A DNA stretch of 64,000 nucleotides, taken from NCBI RefSeq assembly GCF_009755275.1, contig NZ_WQLA01000005.1:186001-250000 (forward strand). Direction: 5' to 3'. A model generated the notes under the pieces. The model saw nothing but the letters and a program-made list of their open reading frames with translations. It ran no database searches and was not told the DNA's origin. Shown in pieces: positions 34,059 through 43,275 of this stretch. Position numbers and translations under genes: made by a program. How positions within the stretch are numbered: the first letter of the stretch is position 1; each line of letters opens with the position of its first letter. The DNA is from Mucilaginibacter aquatilis (lineage in GTDB: Bacteria > Bacteroidota > Bacteroidia > Sphingobacteriales > Sphingobacteriaceae).

Positions 34059-34096
34059 AAATATTTTTCTAATTTAGAACGTCTACAGAACTACAA

Positions 34097-35335
34097 ATGC
34101 ACAATATCGACGAAGGCTCGGGCGAAGATGAGTTAATTAAGCTGCTCCTGAAAAGGCAGTGGGAATTAAACTCTTTACTGGAGGTAACACAAGCCATTAA
34201 TAAAAATACGGCGGCACCTGTGTTACTGCAAATGCTGGAAGTGATTTTAAAAAATTACCTGCAGGTTGGCAAGCTGCGTTTTTTAATCGAGAAGCAGGGA
34301 AGCTATGTTTGCGTTTCTAAATATGGTGGTGAGTTTGAGGGCGTATCGGTGCTACATAAGGCGTGCAGCCTGCTCAAAAAGGTTAAAACGCCTACCGCTC
34401 TAAACGGCTATACCGATGCTGTTTTGAGTAATTACAATTACTTTATTCCCATTTACCACAAAAACAGGCCGTTGGCTTATGCTCTCATAGGAGATTTTAC
34501 CCTATCGGGTGAAATGATGAGCAATGACCTTAACTTTATGCAAACGCTAATCAACGTTATTGTGGTTGCGCTCGAAAACAAAAAACTATTTCGGGAGCGG
34601 TTACAGGCAGAGCGTTTTCAGCGGGAAATGGAATTAGCCGTTGAGGTGCAAAACATGCTCATACCGGTTAAAATACATAAAGATCATGCCGTTGAAGCCA
34701 GCGCCAAATATTTACCGCATCAGGATATTGGGGGAGATTACTTTGACTTTTTCAGACTTAATAAGGAGGAGTTCCTCTGGTGTATAGCCGACGTATCTGG
34801 CAAAGGAATATCGGCCGCTTTACTTATGGCAAACTTTCAGGCCAGTTTGCGCGCCTGGGCTACCGTAGAGGACGATTTATCAACAGTAGTTAAAAAGCTT
34901 AACCAAATTGTTATTTTAAATACCAAAGGCGAGCGTTTTATCACACTCTTTGTTGCCAAGTACAATGAGCGTACCCGCAAGCTTTGCTACGTAAACGCCG
35001 GGCACAACCCAACCATTTTATTTAACGGTAACGCCACACAATTGCTAAAAACCGGCACTACAATGATTGGTGTTTTTGATGAACTGCCTTTCCTCAATTT
35101 AGGAGAAGTAACCATTGACCCGGGCAGTATGATATTTAATTACACCGACGGACTGATGGATTACGAACTAGAGCAGGACATGCGCTGGAACGAGGGTAAG
35201 CTGCTAAGTTACATTAGTGAAAACGGGCACCTCGCCCCCGATAAATTCAATCAAAATCTAATGGACTATCTTGGCCGGATAATTAAAGGCAAACGCATTG
35301 ATGATATTACCTTATTAACATTGCGCATTAGTTAA
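34097..35335 (+). CDS. GAF-SpoIIE PP2C-type serine phosphatase
   Basis: A 412-residue cytoplasmic protein. The N-terminal half is a GAF-like sensory domain (about 25-170), joined by a helix (LQAERFQREMELAVEVQNMLIP) to a SpoIIE phosphatase domain (about 200-410). The metal-binding motifs are DIGGDYFDFF, DVSGKGISAALLM, NAGHNP and the terminal DDITLLTLR. Such phosphatases act on STAS-domain anti-anti-sigma factors in partner-switching; no RsbW/RsbV gene is adjacent. The substrate is therefore unknown. Confidence 0.94.
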   Translation: MHNIDEGSGEDELIKLLLKRQWELNSLLEVTQAINKNTAAPVLLQMLEVILKNYLQVGKLRFLIEKQGSYVCVSKYGGEFEGVSVLHKACSLLKKVKTPTALNGYTDAVLSNYNYFIPIYHKNRPLAYALIGDFTLSGEMMSNDLNFMQTLINVIVVALENKKLFRERLQAERFQREMELAVEVQNMLIPVKIHKDHAVEASAKYLPHQDIGGDYFDFFRLNKEEFLWCIADVSGKGISAALLMANFQASLRAWATVEDDLSTVVKKLNQIVILNTKGERFITLFVAKYNERTRKLCYVNAGHNPTILFNGNATQLLKTGTTMIGVFDELPFLNLGEVTIDPGSMIFNYTDGLMDYELEQDMRWNEGKLLSYISENGHLAPDKFNQNLMDYLGRIIKGKRIDDITLLTLRIS

Positions 35336-35522
35336 TCGTAATATAACATACCTGTTTAAAAGAATTCTTAGCAATCAATTTGCGTTCCCTTCCTCATGCT
35401 TTCCAGTAAAATCAGCTAATTTCATTCCCAAAAACTTGTTTACCTGTTGCTTTTTCAAGAAATTTGAAGGTTTAATATGGTAGCAGTCATACCATAATAA
35501 TCACAAAATCGTTAAAGCGGTA

Positions 35523-36179
35523 ATGGCTAAAGTCAAAAGACCACCGGTTATTAAAGTAAAACTTCCTGCACCCGAAAGGGTAGCTTTATTAGCGCGTTAT
35601 CAGCATGATTTTATTGAGGCCGGTTGCGACGAAGCCGGCAGAGGCTGTTTGGCCGGTCCGGTGTTTGCGGCTGCGGTAATACTTCCTGCTGATTTTGAAC
35701 ATAGCCTGCTCAATGATTCTAAGCAAATGTGTGAGGCTGACAGGTATTTGCTACGTACCGAAATTGAACAAAAAGCGCTGGCATTTGCTGTGGCATCGGT
35801 AAGCAACACTGAAATTGATGAAATCAACATTCTCAATGCATCCTTTTTAGCTATGCACCGGGCTATTGATGCGCTGCACATCCGCCCTGAATTTTTAATT
35901 ATTGACGGCAACCGTTTTAACAAATATGAAGGCATACCTCACCAATGTGTTATACAGGGCGACGGCAAGTACTTCAGTATTGCGGCAGCATCAGTATTAG
36001 CCAAAACTTACCGCGATGATTACATGATGCAACTGGCACTTGAACATCCTGAGTATGACTGGCACACTAACAAGGGCTATCCAACCATTAAACACCGCAA
36101 TACAGTTTTGCAGCTTGGGTTTACTCCACATCACAGGCGTACTTTTAATGTCACAAATCCGCAACTAAGCATTTTTTAA
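35523..36179 (+). CDS. rnhB: Ribonuclease HII
   Basis: A 218-residue enzyme that cleaves RNA in RNA-DNA hybrids and at single ribonucleotides. Catalytic acidic residues are in [14 protein letters not shown] (D-E-A-G-R-G), LIIDGNRF and the [13 protein letters not shown] segment. It has about 30 extra N-terminal residues before the conserved core ([21 protein letters not shown]). Standalone gene upstream of a glycosyltransferase gene. Confidence 0.97.
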   Translation: MAKVKRPPVIKVKLPAPERVALLARYQHDFIEAGCDEAGRGCLAGPVFAAAVILPADFEHSLLNDSKQMCEADRYLLRTEIEQKALAFAVASVSNTEIDEINILNASFLAMHRAIDALHIRPEFLIIDGNRFNKYEGIPHQCVIQGDGKYFSIAAASVLAKTYRDDYMMQLALEHPEYDWHTNKGYPTIKHRNTVLQLGFTPHHRRTFNVTNPQLSIF

Positions 36180-36231
36180 TTTTGAGAACCAACACGGGGT
36201 TGATACATTTGCTAATAACCAATTAGCCCTC

Positions 36232-37440
36232 GTGAAAATACTTATAGTTACACACCTTACTCCGTTTCCGCAAAACAGCGGATATCCTATTGTGGTAGGT
36301 AACACCATTAAGGGGCTAATCAGCTCGGGACATGAGGTTTCTTTATTTTCACTCAATCCTAAAAAAAACAAGGTTTATAATAATAATCACACGGCCGAAC
36401 AAGCTGTACCTTCAAGTTATTATGCTCATGATGTTGATACCAGTGTATCGGCAAGTCATGCTTTTTTAAGCTTGTTTACAGGCAAACTGTACACAGTTGA
36501 GCGTTTTTACGATGCCGATTTTGAGCGTAAGCTTGTGCAGGATATTAAGCAAAGCAATTACGATATCATTCAGTTTGAAGGACTGTTTGTTACGCCTTAC
36601 TTATCTGCTATACGTAAACATACCAAAGCAAAGCTAATTTACAGGGCCCACCATATTGAGTATTTGGTTTGGGAGCGAATGGCCCGGCAAAAAAGCGATC
36701 CTTTTAAAAGGTTTTACCTTGGGTTGAATGCACGCCGCATTAAGGCGTTTGAAGTAAAGCAGTTTGCCTTGTTTGATGCTGTAACCGTATTCACCAACCA
36801 GGATAAAGAGACTGTTCAACAGCATTGCAGCAGTAATTTACCGGTTGAAATTGTACCGGTGGGGCTTGATTTGAGCAGATATAAGCCTAATCATAAATAT
36901 ACCCGCTTCCCCAGCCTGTTTTTTTTAGGTGCAATGGATTGGCTGCCTAACCGCGAAGGCATTGAGTGGTTTCTAGAGAATTTTTCCAACGACCTGACCG
37001 AAGGTGACCTTAAAGCACCCTTTTACGTTGCCGGGAACGACATACCTGAGCGATTTGACGATTATGAGCGCGTTGGCAAGATATTTATACACGGTGAAGT
37101 TGATGATGCCTTAGAGTTTGTAAACAGCAAAGCAGTAATGATTGTGCCGCTACTATCGGGCGGGGGCATGCGCGTAAAAATAGTTGAAGGCATGGCTATG
37201 CAAAAATGCATTATATCTACCTCGCTTGGCGCCGAAGGAATTAATTACTCACATGGCGAAAATATTTTAATTGCTAATACTCCGCAAGAATTTAAACGAG
37301 CAATAAAGCGCTGCATTCAGGATGAGCATTTTTGCCGGCGTATTGGGCTTAGCGCCCGCAAACTGGTAGAGCAGCAACATGATACGCTTAAGATTAATAA
37401 TCGCCTTACCGACTTCTACGAGCAAATGCTAAATGGCTGA
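36232..37440 (+). CDS. Glycosyltransferase family 4-type
   Basis: A 402-residue GT-B-fold transferase. The N-terminal domain opens KILIVTHLTPFPQNSGYPI with the glycine-rich acceptor loop, and the C-terminal nucleotide-sugar domain has LSGGGMRVKIVEGMAMQKCIISTSLGAEGI, the E-x7-E-like signature. The start codon is GTG (36232). It likely acts in surface polysaccharide or glycan synthesis, but donor and acceptor cannot be told; no polysaccharide cluster surrounds it. Confidence 0.9.
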   Translation: MKILIVTHLTPFPQNSGYPIVVGNTIKGLISSGHEVSLFSLNPKKNKVYNNNHTAEQAVPSSYYAHDVDTSVSASHAFLSLFTGKLYTVERFYDADFERKLVQDIKQSNYDIIQFEGLFVTPYLSAIRKHTKAKLIYRAHHIEYLVWERMARQKSDPFKRFYLGLNARRIKAFEVKQFALFDAVTVFTNQDKETVQQHCSSNLPVEIVPVGLDLSRYKPNHKYTRFPSLFFLGAMDWLPNREGIEWFLENFSNDLTEGDLKAPFYVAGNDIPERFDDYERVGKIFIHGEVDDALEFVNSKAVMIVPLLSGGGMRVKIVEGMAMQKCIISTSLGAEGINYSHGENILIANTPQEFKRAIKRCIQDEHFCRRIGLSARKLVEQQHDTLKINNRLTDFYEQMLNG

Positions 37441-37457
37441 TTACAGGCTTTTTTTAG

Positions 37458-37465
37458 TACTTTTG
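37458..37465 (+). promoter_or_regulatory. Putative -7 box of gcvT
   Basis: TACTTTTG matches TAnnTTTG 28 bp before the gcvT ATG; no clear -33 element is visible. Confidence 0.35.
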
Positions 37466-37493
37466 CCGCCATAAATACTATTACTGTTTTTTC

Positions 37494-38573
37494 ATGAAAA
37501 ATACCGCTTTAACCGATGTACATATTCGCGAGGGTGCCAAAATGGTTCCTTTTGCCGGTTACAACATGCCCGTACAATATGCAGGCATAAACGCTGAACA
37601 TGAAACCGTGCGGAAAGCCGTAGGTGTTTTTGATGTAAGCCACATGGGCGAGTTTATTTTAAAAGGTGACAAAGCGCTTGATTTAATACAACAAGTAACC
37701 AGCAACGATGCCTCAAAGTTATATGATGGCAAAGTGCAGTACTCTTGCCTTCCCAATGAAAACGGTGGCATAGTTGACGATTTACTGGTTTACCGTATTG
37801 ATGAGAAAACTTACATGCTGGTAGTAAACGCCTCAAATATTGAGAAAGACTGGAACTGGATAAGCAAATTCAACATTTATGGTGTTGATATGAAAGATAT
37901 ATCAGACCGTACCTCATTGCTGGCTATACAAGGCCCTAAGGCAACCGAGGCTTTACAAAGCCTTACCGATATTGACCTGGGATCAATGGAATACTATACC
38001 TTTAAAAAAGGAAAATTTGCGGGTGTTGAGAATGTATTGGTTTCGGCAACCGGTTACACGGGTGCAGGCGGCTTTGAAATATATTTTGATAACGAGCACG
38101 CCGAAGAGATATGGAACGCTGTTTTTAAAGCAGGTGAGCCTTATGGTATTAAGCCTATTGGCTTAGGCGCACGTGATACGCTGCGTCTTGAAATGGGCTT
38201 TTGTCTTTACGGAAATGACATCGACGATACCACATCGCCTTTAGAAGCCGGTTTAGGATGGATTACCAAGTTTAGCAAGCCGTTTACCAACTCAGAGGCG
38301 TTACAACAGCAAAAACAACAAGGTATCAATAAAAAATTGGTTGGCTTTGAAATGACTGAACGCGGCATTCCACGCCATGATTATGAAATTGTGGATGCAG
38401 AGGGTAACAGCATTGGCCGGGTTACATCGGGCACGCAATCGCCATCATTACAAAAAGCAATTGGCTTGGGTTATATTGATCAATCTTTAGCTAAAGAAGG
38501 CAGCGAGGTTTACATTAAAATTCGTGATAATAAAGTAAAAGCAAAGGTTGTGAAGTTACCTTTCATTAAATAA
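37494..38573 (+). CDS. gcvT: Glycine cleavage system T protein (aminomethyltransferase)
   Basis: A 359-residue enzyme that releases ammonia from the aminomethyl-H protein and forms 5,10-methylene-THF. Signatures: [24 protein letters not shown] (catalytic Asp region), [39 protein letters not shown]. gcvH and gcvP are not in the window. It ends at a strong terminator. Confidence 0.97.
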   Translation: MKNTALTDVHIREGAKMVPFAGYNMPVQYAGINAEHETVRKAVGVFDVSHMGEFILKGDKALDLIQQVTSNDASKLYDGKVQYSCLPNENGGIVDDLLVYRIDEKTYMLVVNASNIEKDWNWISKFNIYGVDMKDISDRTSLLAIQGPKATEALQSLTDIDLGSMEYYTFKKGKFAGVENVLVSATGYTGAGGFEIYFDNEHAEEIWNAVFKAGEPYGIKPIGLGARDTLRLEMGFCLYGNDIDDTTSPLEAGLGWITKFSKPFTNSEALQQQKQQGINKKLVGFEMTERGIPRHDYEIVDAEGNSIGRVTSGTQSPSLQKAIGLGYIDQSLAKEGSEVYIKIRDNKVKAKVVKLPFIK

Positions 38574-38592
38574 GCTTTAACCCTTAAAGACA

Positions 38593-38626
38593 AAAAGCGG
38601 CCTTGTACTAATTGCAAGGTCGCTTT
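38593..38626. terminator. Intrinsic terminator after gcvT
   Basis: AAAAGCGGCCTTG (38593-38605) and CAAGGTCGCTTTT (38614-38626) form a 13-bp stem with one G-T pair and an 8-nt loop; A-run before and T-run after. Confidence 0.9.
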
Positions 38627-38687
38627 TGTTTATATACGCTTAAGCAATTTCTATTGCCTGCCACGCTACCCGTTTAAAAGGCTATAG

Positions 38688-39122
38688 CTATCCTTTGTAG
38701 TCGGCATCAAATTCTATAATCCATTCAATACCGTACTTGTCTCTGAACATTCCGGCGTAGGTTCCCCAGGGGCTATCGTCAATAGGCCCCTCCACGTCTC
38801 CGCCTGCAGAAAGGCCGTTGAATATATTTTCTGCCTCTTGGCGGCTTTCGGCATTCACATGTATTTTAGAACGGTTCTCACTTTCGCTTACACTCCCTAA
38901 AACACCAGGAACATCGTTAGCAATTAACACATTATTTTTTCCCAAGGGCAAGCCAATGTACATTATCTTGTCTGCCTCGTCTTCTGCTACCCGGTAATCG
39001 GGGCCCGACAAATCTTTAAAACGCACGACTTTGGTAAACTCGCCACCAAAAACTGATTGGTAAAAAGCAAATGCTTCTTCGGCATTACCATTAAAATTTA
39101 TCCAGGGATTAATTGCTCTCAT
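38688..39122 (-). CDS. VOC family protein (PhnB-like)
   Basis: A 144-residue vicinal-oxygen-chelate protein of the PhnB/3-demethylubiquinone methyltransferase-like group: INPWINFNGNAEEAFAFYQSVFGGEF at the N-terminus and the C-terminal WGTYAGMFRDKYGIEWIIEF. Many members are glyoxalase-like or resistance proteins, but this subgroup has no assigned reaction. Standalone between two terminators. Confidence 0.9.
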   Translation of the reverse strand: MRAINPWINFNGNAEEAFAFYQSVFGGEFTKVVRFKDLSGPDYRVAEDEADKIMYIGLPLGKNNVLIANDVPGVLGSVSESENRSKIHVNAESRQEAENIFNGLSAGGDVEGPIDDSPWGTYAGMFRDKYGIEWIIEFDADYKG

Positions 39123-39191
39123 GGTTTATTGGTTTTTATAATTTGTGATAGAGCACCAATTTAATCATTAAGGCGGCATATACACAATAAA

Positions 39192-39219
39192 AAAACGGCG
39201 CTGTCACCAGCGCCGTTTT
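39192..39219. terminator. Bidirectional terminator downstream of carB
   Basis: AAAACGGCGCTG (39192-39203) and CAGCGCCGTTTT (39208-39219) are perfectly complementary over 12 bp with a TCAC loop. It lies 12 bp beyond the carB stop. Confidence 0.93.
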
Positions 39220-39231
39220 CTATATCAAGTC

Positions 39232-42051
39232 TTACTTGCTCAGGTACATCGATTTCTCTTTGTACAGGTGGCGGAAGTAAGGGTCTTCCAGGTTAGGGAT
39301 AAAACGGATGGCTTCGCCGGTCGATTTCATCTCAGGGCCAAGCTCCTTGTTTACCTCAGGGAATTTATCAAAAGAGAATACCGGTTCTTTAATGGCGTAG
39401 CCTTTGGGTTTGCGCTCAATGGTAAAGTCGGTAAGTTTGTTTACGCCCATCATTACCTTGGCGGCAATGTTAATGTAAGGCACATCATAAGCCTTTGCAA
39501 TAAACGGAACCGTACGCGATGCACGCGGGTTGGCCTCAATTACGTAAACCTTATCGTTTTTAATGGCAAACTGAATATTCAGTAATCCTCTTACGTTAAG
39601 CGCTTTAGCAATTTTCTTTGAGTACTCTTCCATCTGCTGTAACACAGTTTCGCTCAGGTCAAACGGTGGAAGCACGGCATATGAGTCGCCCGAGTGGATA
39701 CCGGCAGGTTCGATATGCTCCATCATACCAACAATGTGTACGTTCTCGCCGTCGCATATAGAGTCAGACTCGGCCTCGGCAGCACGGTCAAGGAAGTGGT
39801 CAATCAACACGCGGTTGCCCGGTAGTGCTTTTAACAAATTAACTACGGCACGTTCAAGGTCTTCATCGTTAATTACAATGCTCATACCCTGCCCACCTAA
39901 TACGTAACTTGGACGTACCAGTACCGGGTAACCTACTTTGTGGGCAACTTCCAAAGCCTCTTCGGCAGTTTCTGCTACGCCATATAATGGGTACGGAATA
40001 TCAAGGTCCTTTAGCAAATCAGAGAAACGGCCGCGGTCTTCGGCAATATCCATGTCATTGTAAGAGGTACCAATGATTTTGATGCCATGCTCATGCAGTT
40101 TTTCTGCCATTTTAAGGGCAGTTTGACCACCAAGCTGAACAATCACACCTTCAGGTTTTTCCAGGTCGATAATCTCGCGCACATGCTCCCAAAATACCGG
40201 TTCAAAGTACAGCTTATCAGCCATGTTAAAGTCGGTAGATACAGTCTCTGGGTTACAGTTAATCATGATTGCTTCATAACCCGACTCTTTAGCAGCCAGT
40301 AAACCGTGCACACAGCTGTAATCAAACTCTATACCTTGCCCAATGCGGTTTGGACCTGAGCCCAATACAATGATCTTTTTCCTGTCTGACGGGATAGATT
40401 CGTTTTCGCCCTCGTAAGTAGAGTAGTAGTATGGTGTTTGTGCCTGAAACTCAGCAGCACAGGTGTCAACCATTTTATAAACCCGGTTAATGCCCAGTGC
40501 TTTGCGGCGCTGGTAAACATCTTCTTCGGTGGTGTTAGCACCCAGTATCCAGGCTATCTGCACGTCCGAGAAACCTTTTTGCTTAACGGTCAGGAATATA
40601 TCTTCAGGAATATTGTTGACAGAGTAACGACGTAATTCGTTCTCCAGGTTAACAATCTCTTGTATCTGGTTCAGGAACCAGCGGTCAATCTTGGTTACTT
40701 TGCGTACCGATTCAATTGGCACACCCAGGCTTAGGGCATCATAAACGTGGAACAACCTGTCCCAGCTTGGATGCTCCAGGCTGTGCATAATTTCATCAAG
40801 GTTGCGGCTCTGGCGACCATCGGCACCTAAACCCGCACGACCAATCTCCAAGCTCTGACAAGCTTTCTGCAAAGCCTCAATAAAGCTGCGGCCAATACCC
40901 ATTACCTCACCTACCGATTTCATTTGCAGGCCCAACTCCCTGTTGGCACCTTTAAATTTATCAAAGTTCCAGCGAGGAATTTTTACGATAACGTAATCCA
41001 GCGTTGGTTCGAAGTAAGCTGAAGTGGTTTTGGTAATTTGGTTTTCTACCTCATCAAGGTTATATCCTATAGCCAGCTTGGCAGCAATTTTAGCAATTGG
41101 GTAACCGGTTGCTTTTGATGCCAGGGCCGATGAACGCGATACACGTGGGTTAATCTCGATAGCGATGATTTCCTCGTTAGCCGGGTTAACCGAAAATTGC
41201 ACGTTACAGCCACCTGCAAAGTTACCAATGGCGCGCATCATTTTGATGGCCTGGTTACGCATTTCCTGGTAGCAGCGGTCGCTCAGGGTCATGGCCGGGG
41301 CCACGGTAATCGAGTCGCCGGTGTGGATGCCCATCGGGTCAAAGTTCTCAATAGAACAGATGATGATTACGTTATCGCGGTTATCGCGCAGTAACTCCAG
41401 CTCATATTCTTTCCAGCCTAATACGGCTTGCTCTACCAATACCTCATGGGTTGGTGATGCCTGTAAGCCGCGACTTAATGCTGCGTCAAAATCTTCTTTT
41501 TTATGTACAAAGCCTGCACCTTTACCACCCAGCGTGTAGCTTGGGCGTATAACCAGCGGAAAGCCGATCTCTTGCGCGCCTTCTTTACCTTCTAAAAACG
41601 AGTTGGCAATTTTTGATTTTGCCACACCCACGCCAATCTCAACCATCAGCTGGCGGAAAGCTTCGCGGTTCTCGGTTTTTTCAATGGCGGCAACATCTAC
41701 ACCAACCACTTTAACACCATATTTTTCCCAAATACCGCGTTCCGAAGCTTCGATACAAAGGTTTAATGCAGTTTGGCCACCCATGGTAGGCAGTACGGCA
41801 TCAATCTTTTGCTCGGTTAAAATTTGCTCGATGCTTTCGCAGGTAAGCGGCAACAGGTAAACATGGTCGGCAATAACCTTATCGGTCATGATGGTAGCCG
41901 GGTTGCTGTTGATAATAGAAACGGTAATTCCTTCGTCTTTTAGCGAAAGAGCGGCTTGTGAACCGGCGTAGTCAAACTCGCAGGCCTGACCGATAATGAT
42001 TGGACCAGAGCCAATGATCAGTACCGATTTAATGGAGGTATCTTTGGGCAT
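39232..42051 (-). CDS. carB: Carbamoyl-phosphate synthase large subunit lacking the C-terminal allosteric domain
   Basis: A 939-residue enzyme making carbamoyl phosphate from bicarbonate, ammonia (from CarA) and two ATP for arginine and pyrimidines. Two homologous ATP-grasp halves are present: IGSGPIIIGQACEFDYAGSQA, and later LGSGPNRIGQGIEFDYS, with the oligomerisation domain between. It stops after FSFDKFPEVNKELGPEMKSTGEAI and a short tail, whereas E. coli CarB (1073 residues) continues with an MGS-like domain of about 140 residues that binds UMP and ornithine. The stop lies 12 bp before an intrinsic terminator, so the short form looks natural. carA is not adjacent. A long imperfect hairpin lies in the leader. 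Confidence 0.96.
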   Translation of the reverse strand: MPKDTSIKSVLIIGSGPIIIGQACEFDYAGSQAALSLKDEGITVSIINSNPATIMTDKVIADHVYLLPLTCESIEQILTEQKIDAVLPTMGGQTALNLCIEASERGIWEKYGVKVVGVDVAAIEKTENREAFRQLMVEIGVGVAKSKIANSFLEGKEGAQEIGFPLVIRPSYTLGGKGAGFVHKKEDFDAALSRGLQASPTHEVLVEQAVLGWKEYELELLRDNRDNVIIICSIENFDPMGIHTGDSITVAPAMTLSDRCYQEMRNQAIKMMRAIGNFAGGCNVQFSVNPANEEIIAIEINPRVSRSSALASKATGYPIAKIAAKLAIGYNLDEVENQITKTTSAYFEPTLDYVIVKIPRWNFDKFKGANRELGLQMKSVGEVMGIGRSFIEALQKACQSLEIGRAGLGADGRQSRNLDEIMHSLEHPSWDRLFHVYDALSLGVPIESVRKVTKIDRWFLNQIQEIVNLENELRRYSVNNIPEDIFLTVKQKGFSDVQIAWILGANTTEEDVYQRRKALGINRVYKMVDTCAAEFQAQTPYYYSTYEGENESIPSDRKKIIVLGSGPNRIGQGIEFDYSCVHGLLAAKESGYEAIMINCNPETVSTDFNMADKLYFEPVFWEHVREIIDLEKPEGVIVQLGGQTALKMAEKLHEHGIKIIGTSYNDMDIAEDRGRFSDLLKDLDIPYPLYGVAETAEEALEVAHKVGYPVLVRPSYVLGGQGMSIVINDEDLERAVVNLLKALPGNRVLIDHFLDRAAEAESDSICDGENVHIVGMMEHIEPAGIHSGDSYAVLPPFDLSETVLQQMEEYSKKIAKALNVRGLLNIQFAIKNDKVYVIEANPRASRTVPFIAKAYDVPYINIAAKVMMGVNKLTDFTIERKPKGYAIKEPVFSFDKFPEVNKELGPEMKSTGEAIRFIPNLEDPYFRHLYKEKSMYLSK

Positions 42052-42076
42052 AGCAGTATTTAGCAGTTTTATGTTT

Positions 42077-42151
42077 AGTTCATAGTTGATGGACCATGGT
42101 TCATAGCACTTTAGCTATTTACTATGAACTATCAGCCATTAACCATGAGCT
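42077..42151. repeat. Imperfect inverted repeat in the carB leader
   Basis: 30-bp arms 42077-42106 and 42122-42151 match at 23 of 30 positions around a 15-nt loop. It is 26 bp upstream of the carB start. It may be a palindromic repeat element or a leader structure affecting carB expression; no terminator T-run follows on the carB strand. Confidence 0.55.
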
Positions 42152-42272
42152 TCTAATTCTATGCGCTGAGGATGTCAAAACCCGACTTCAGCATCGGGAT
42201 GCAAAGATAGGAGATTGGAGCTTACGAATGTGAAATATTTGATATTTAATAATCACTTATTACAACCTGAAG

Positions 42273-43253
42273 CTACTTGCCTTCATTAATTGAAAATGAA
42301 AGTGGAATTGTGTACTGTACGTTAACTTTTTTACCATACTGAACGCCTGGTATCCAATGACCACTTGTTTTGTTAATAAGCCTGATACCTTCGTCGCTCA
42401 GTTCTTTCCCGGGCGAAGCAGCAGCATAGGCATTGCTTACAGCACCATCCTTAGTAATTACGAAGGTAATTGTTACCCTGCCGTGTATTTTGTTTCTGTA
42501 AGCCTGCTTAGGGTACCTTATGTTTGATCTCATAAACCAATCGAACCCACCAAACAAACCTTGTTTAAATTGCGGATCAACCTCCCGCTTTTGGTAGCGG
42601 TAGCTTTCCCCATTTCTAAATACTGACGTACCTGATAGTAGCACGCCATCTTTATACATTTCGGTTAATACAACCTTATTGCTATCTGTATGACACCTCC
42701 ACAAGCTGTCTCTCATGCCATTTACCACCCGTCCTTCTTCATACAAGTTGCCTATGGCCTCATTGATCATCTTACAATAACCAAAACCATTTTTTACAGT
42801 TTGGTTACCCAATGTATCATAACTGGCCTGAATCAAAAAATTGCGGCCAATGTTAGGAATATCTTTTTCAGGCTCAGCATAAACGAGCGTTAATTGTAAA
42901 TTGCCGTTTGGGTAATAAAAAATGTGTTCACCTACTGCCCGGCCCTTACTGTAACTTCCTGAACGTTTTACTGTATTGCCAGGATAGTAATCTGTGCAAA
43001 GACCGGTTCTGTAAAAAGTTTTTGATGATAGTGATTGCCCTATGCACTTTATACTACTGTCGCGGTAGTATTCTATTACGGGGTATAAGTTGGTTAAACT
43101 ATCAATCTGCCCTATTTTTCTGATGTAGCTTGCGCTATCAATAGCTGATACTTCCTTATGTTTTGAATCTAAGTAAAACGTTTTTAACCCGCTTTGTGCA
43201 GTTGCTAATGAACCTGAAAATAGCACCAAGCAAACAACAATCCATTGCTTCAT
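42273..43253 (-). CDS. Secreted MORN-like repeat protein with C-terminal TonB_C domain (copy 2)
   Basis: A 326-residue protein with a cleavable signal (LVLFSGSLATAQ) and no N-terminal membrane anchor. The middle carries YwqK/MORN-like repeats (DYYPGNTVKRSGSYSKGRAVGEHIFYYPNGNLQLTL is one pair; shown here by its key pattern Y-Y-P-N-G). The C-terminus (about 230-320) is a TonB_C domain (YPKQAYRNKIHGRVTITFVI, WIPGVQYGKKVNVQYTIPL). It is a paralogue of the gene 22 bp upstream. True TonB proteins have a membrane anchor and Pro-rich linker, both missing here. Confidence 0.83.
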   Translation of the reverse strand: MKQWIVVCLVLFSGSLATAQSGLKTFYLDSKHKEVSAIDSASYIRKIGQIDSLTNLYPVIEYYRDSSIKCIGQSLSSKTFYRTGLCTDYYPGNTVKRSGSYSKGRAVGEHIFYYPNGNLQLTLVYAEPEKDIPNIGRNFLIQASYDTLGNQTVKNGFGYCKMINEAIGNLYEEGRVVNGMRDSLWRCHTDSNKVVLTEMYKDGVLLSGTSVFRNGESYRYQKREVDPQFKQGLFGGFDWFMRSNIRYPKQAYRNKIHGRVTITFVITKDGAVSNAYAAASPGKELSDEGIRLINKTSGHWIPGVQYGKKVNVQYTIPLSFSINEGK

Positions 43254-43275
43254 AAATAACTAGCTGTAATTAAGC

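Noticed and set aside
39232..42051. carB as a frameshifted or broken gene
   Set aside because: The stop is followed within 12 bp by an intrinsic terminator and there is no remnant of an MGS domain, so the short form is taken as natural.
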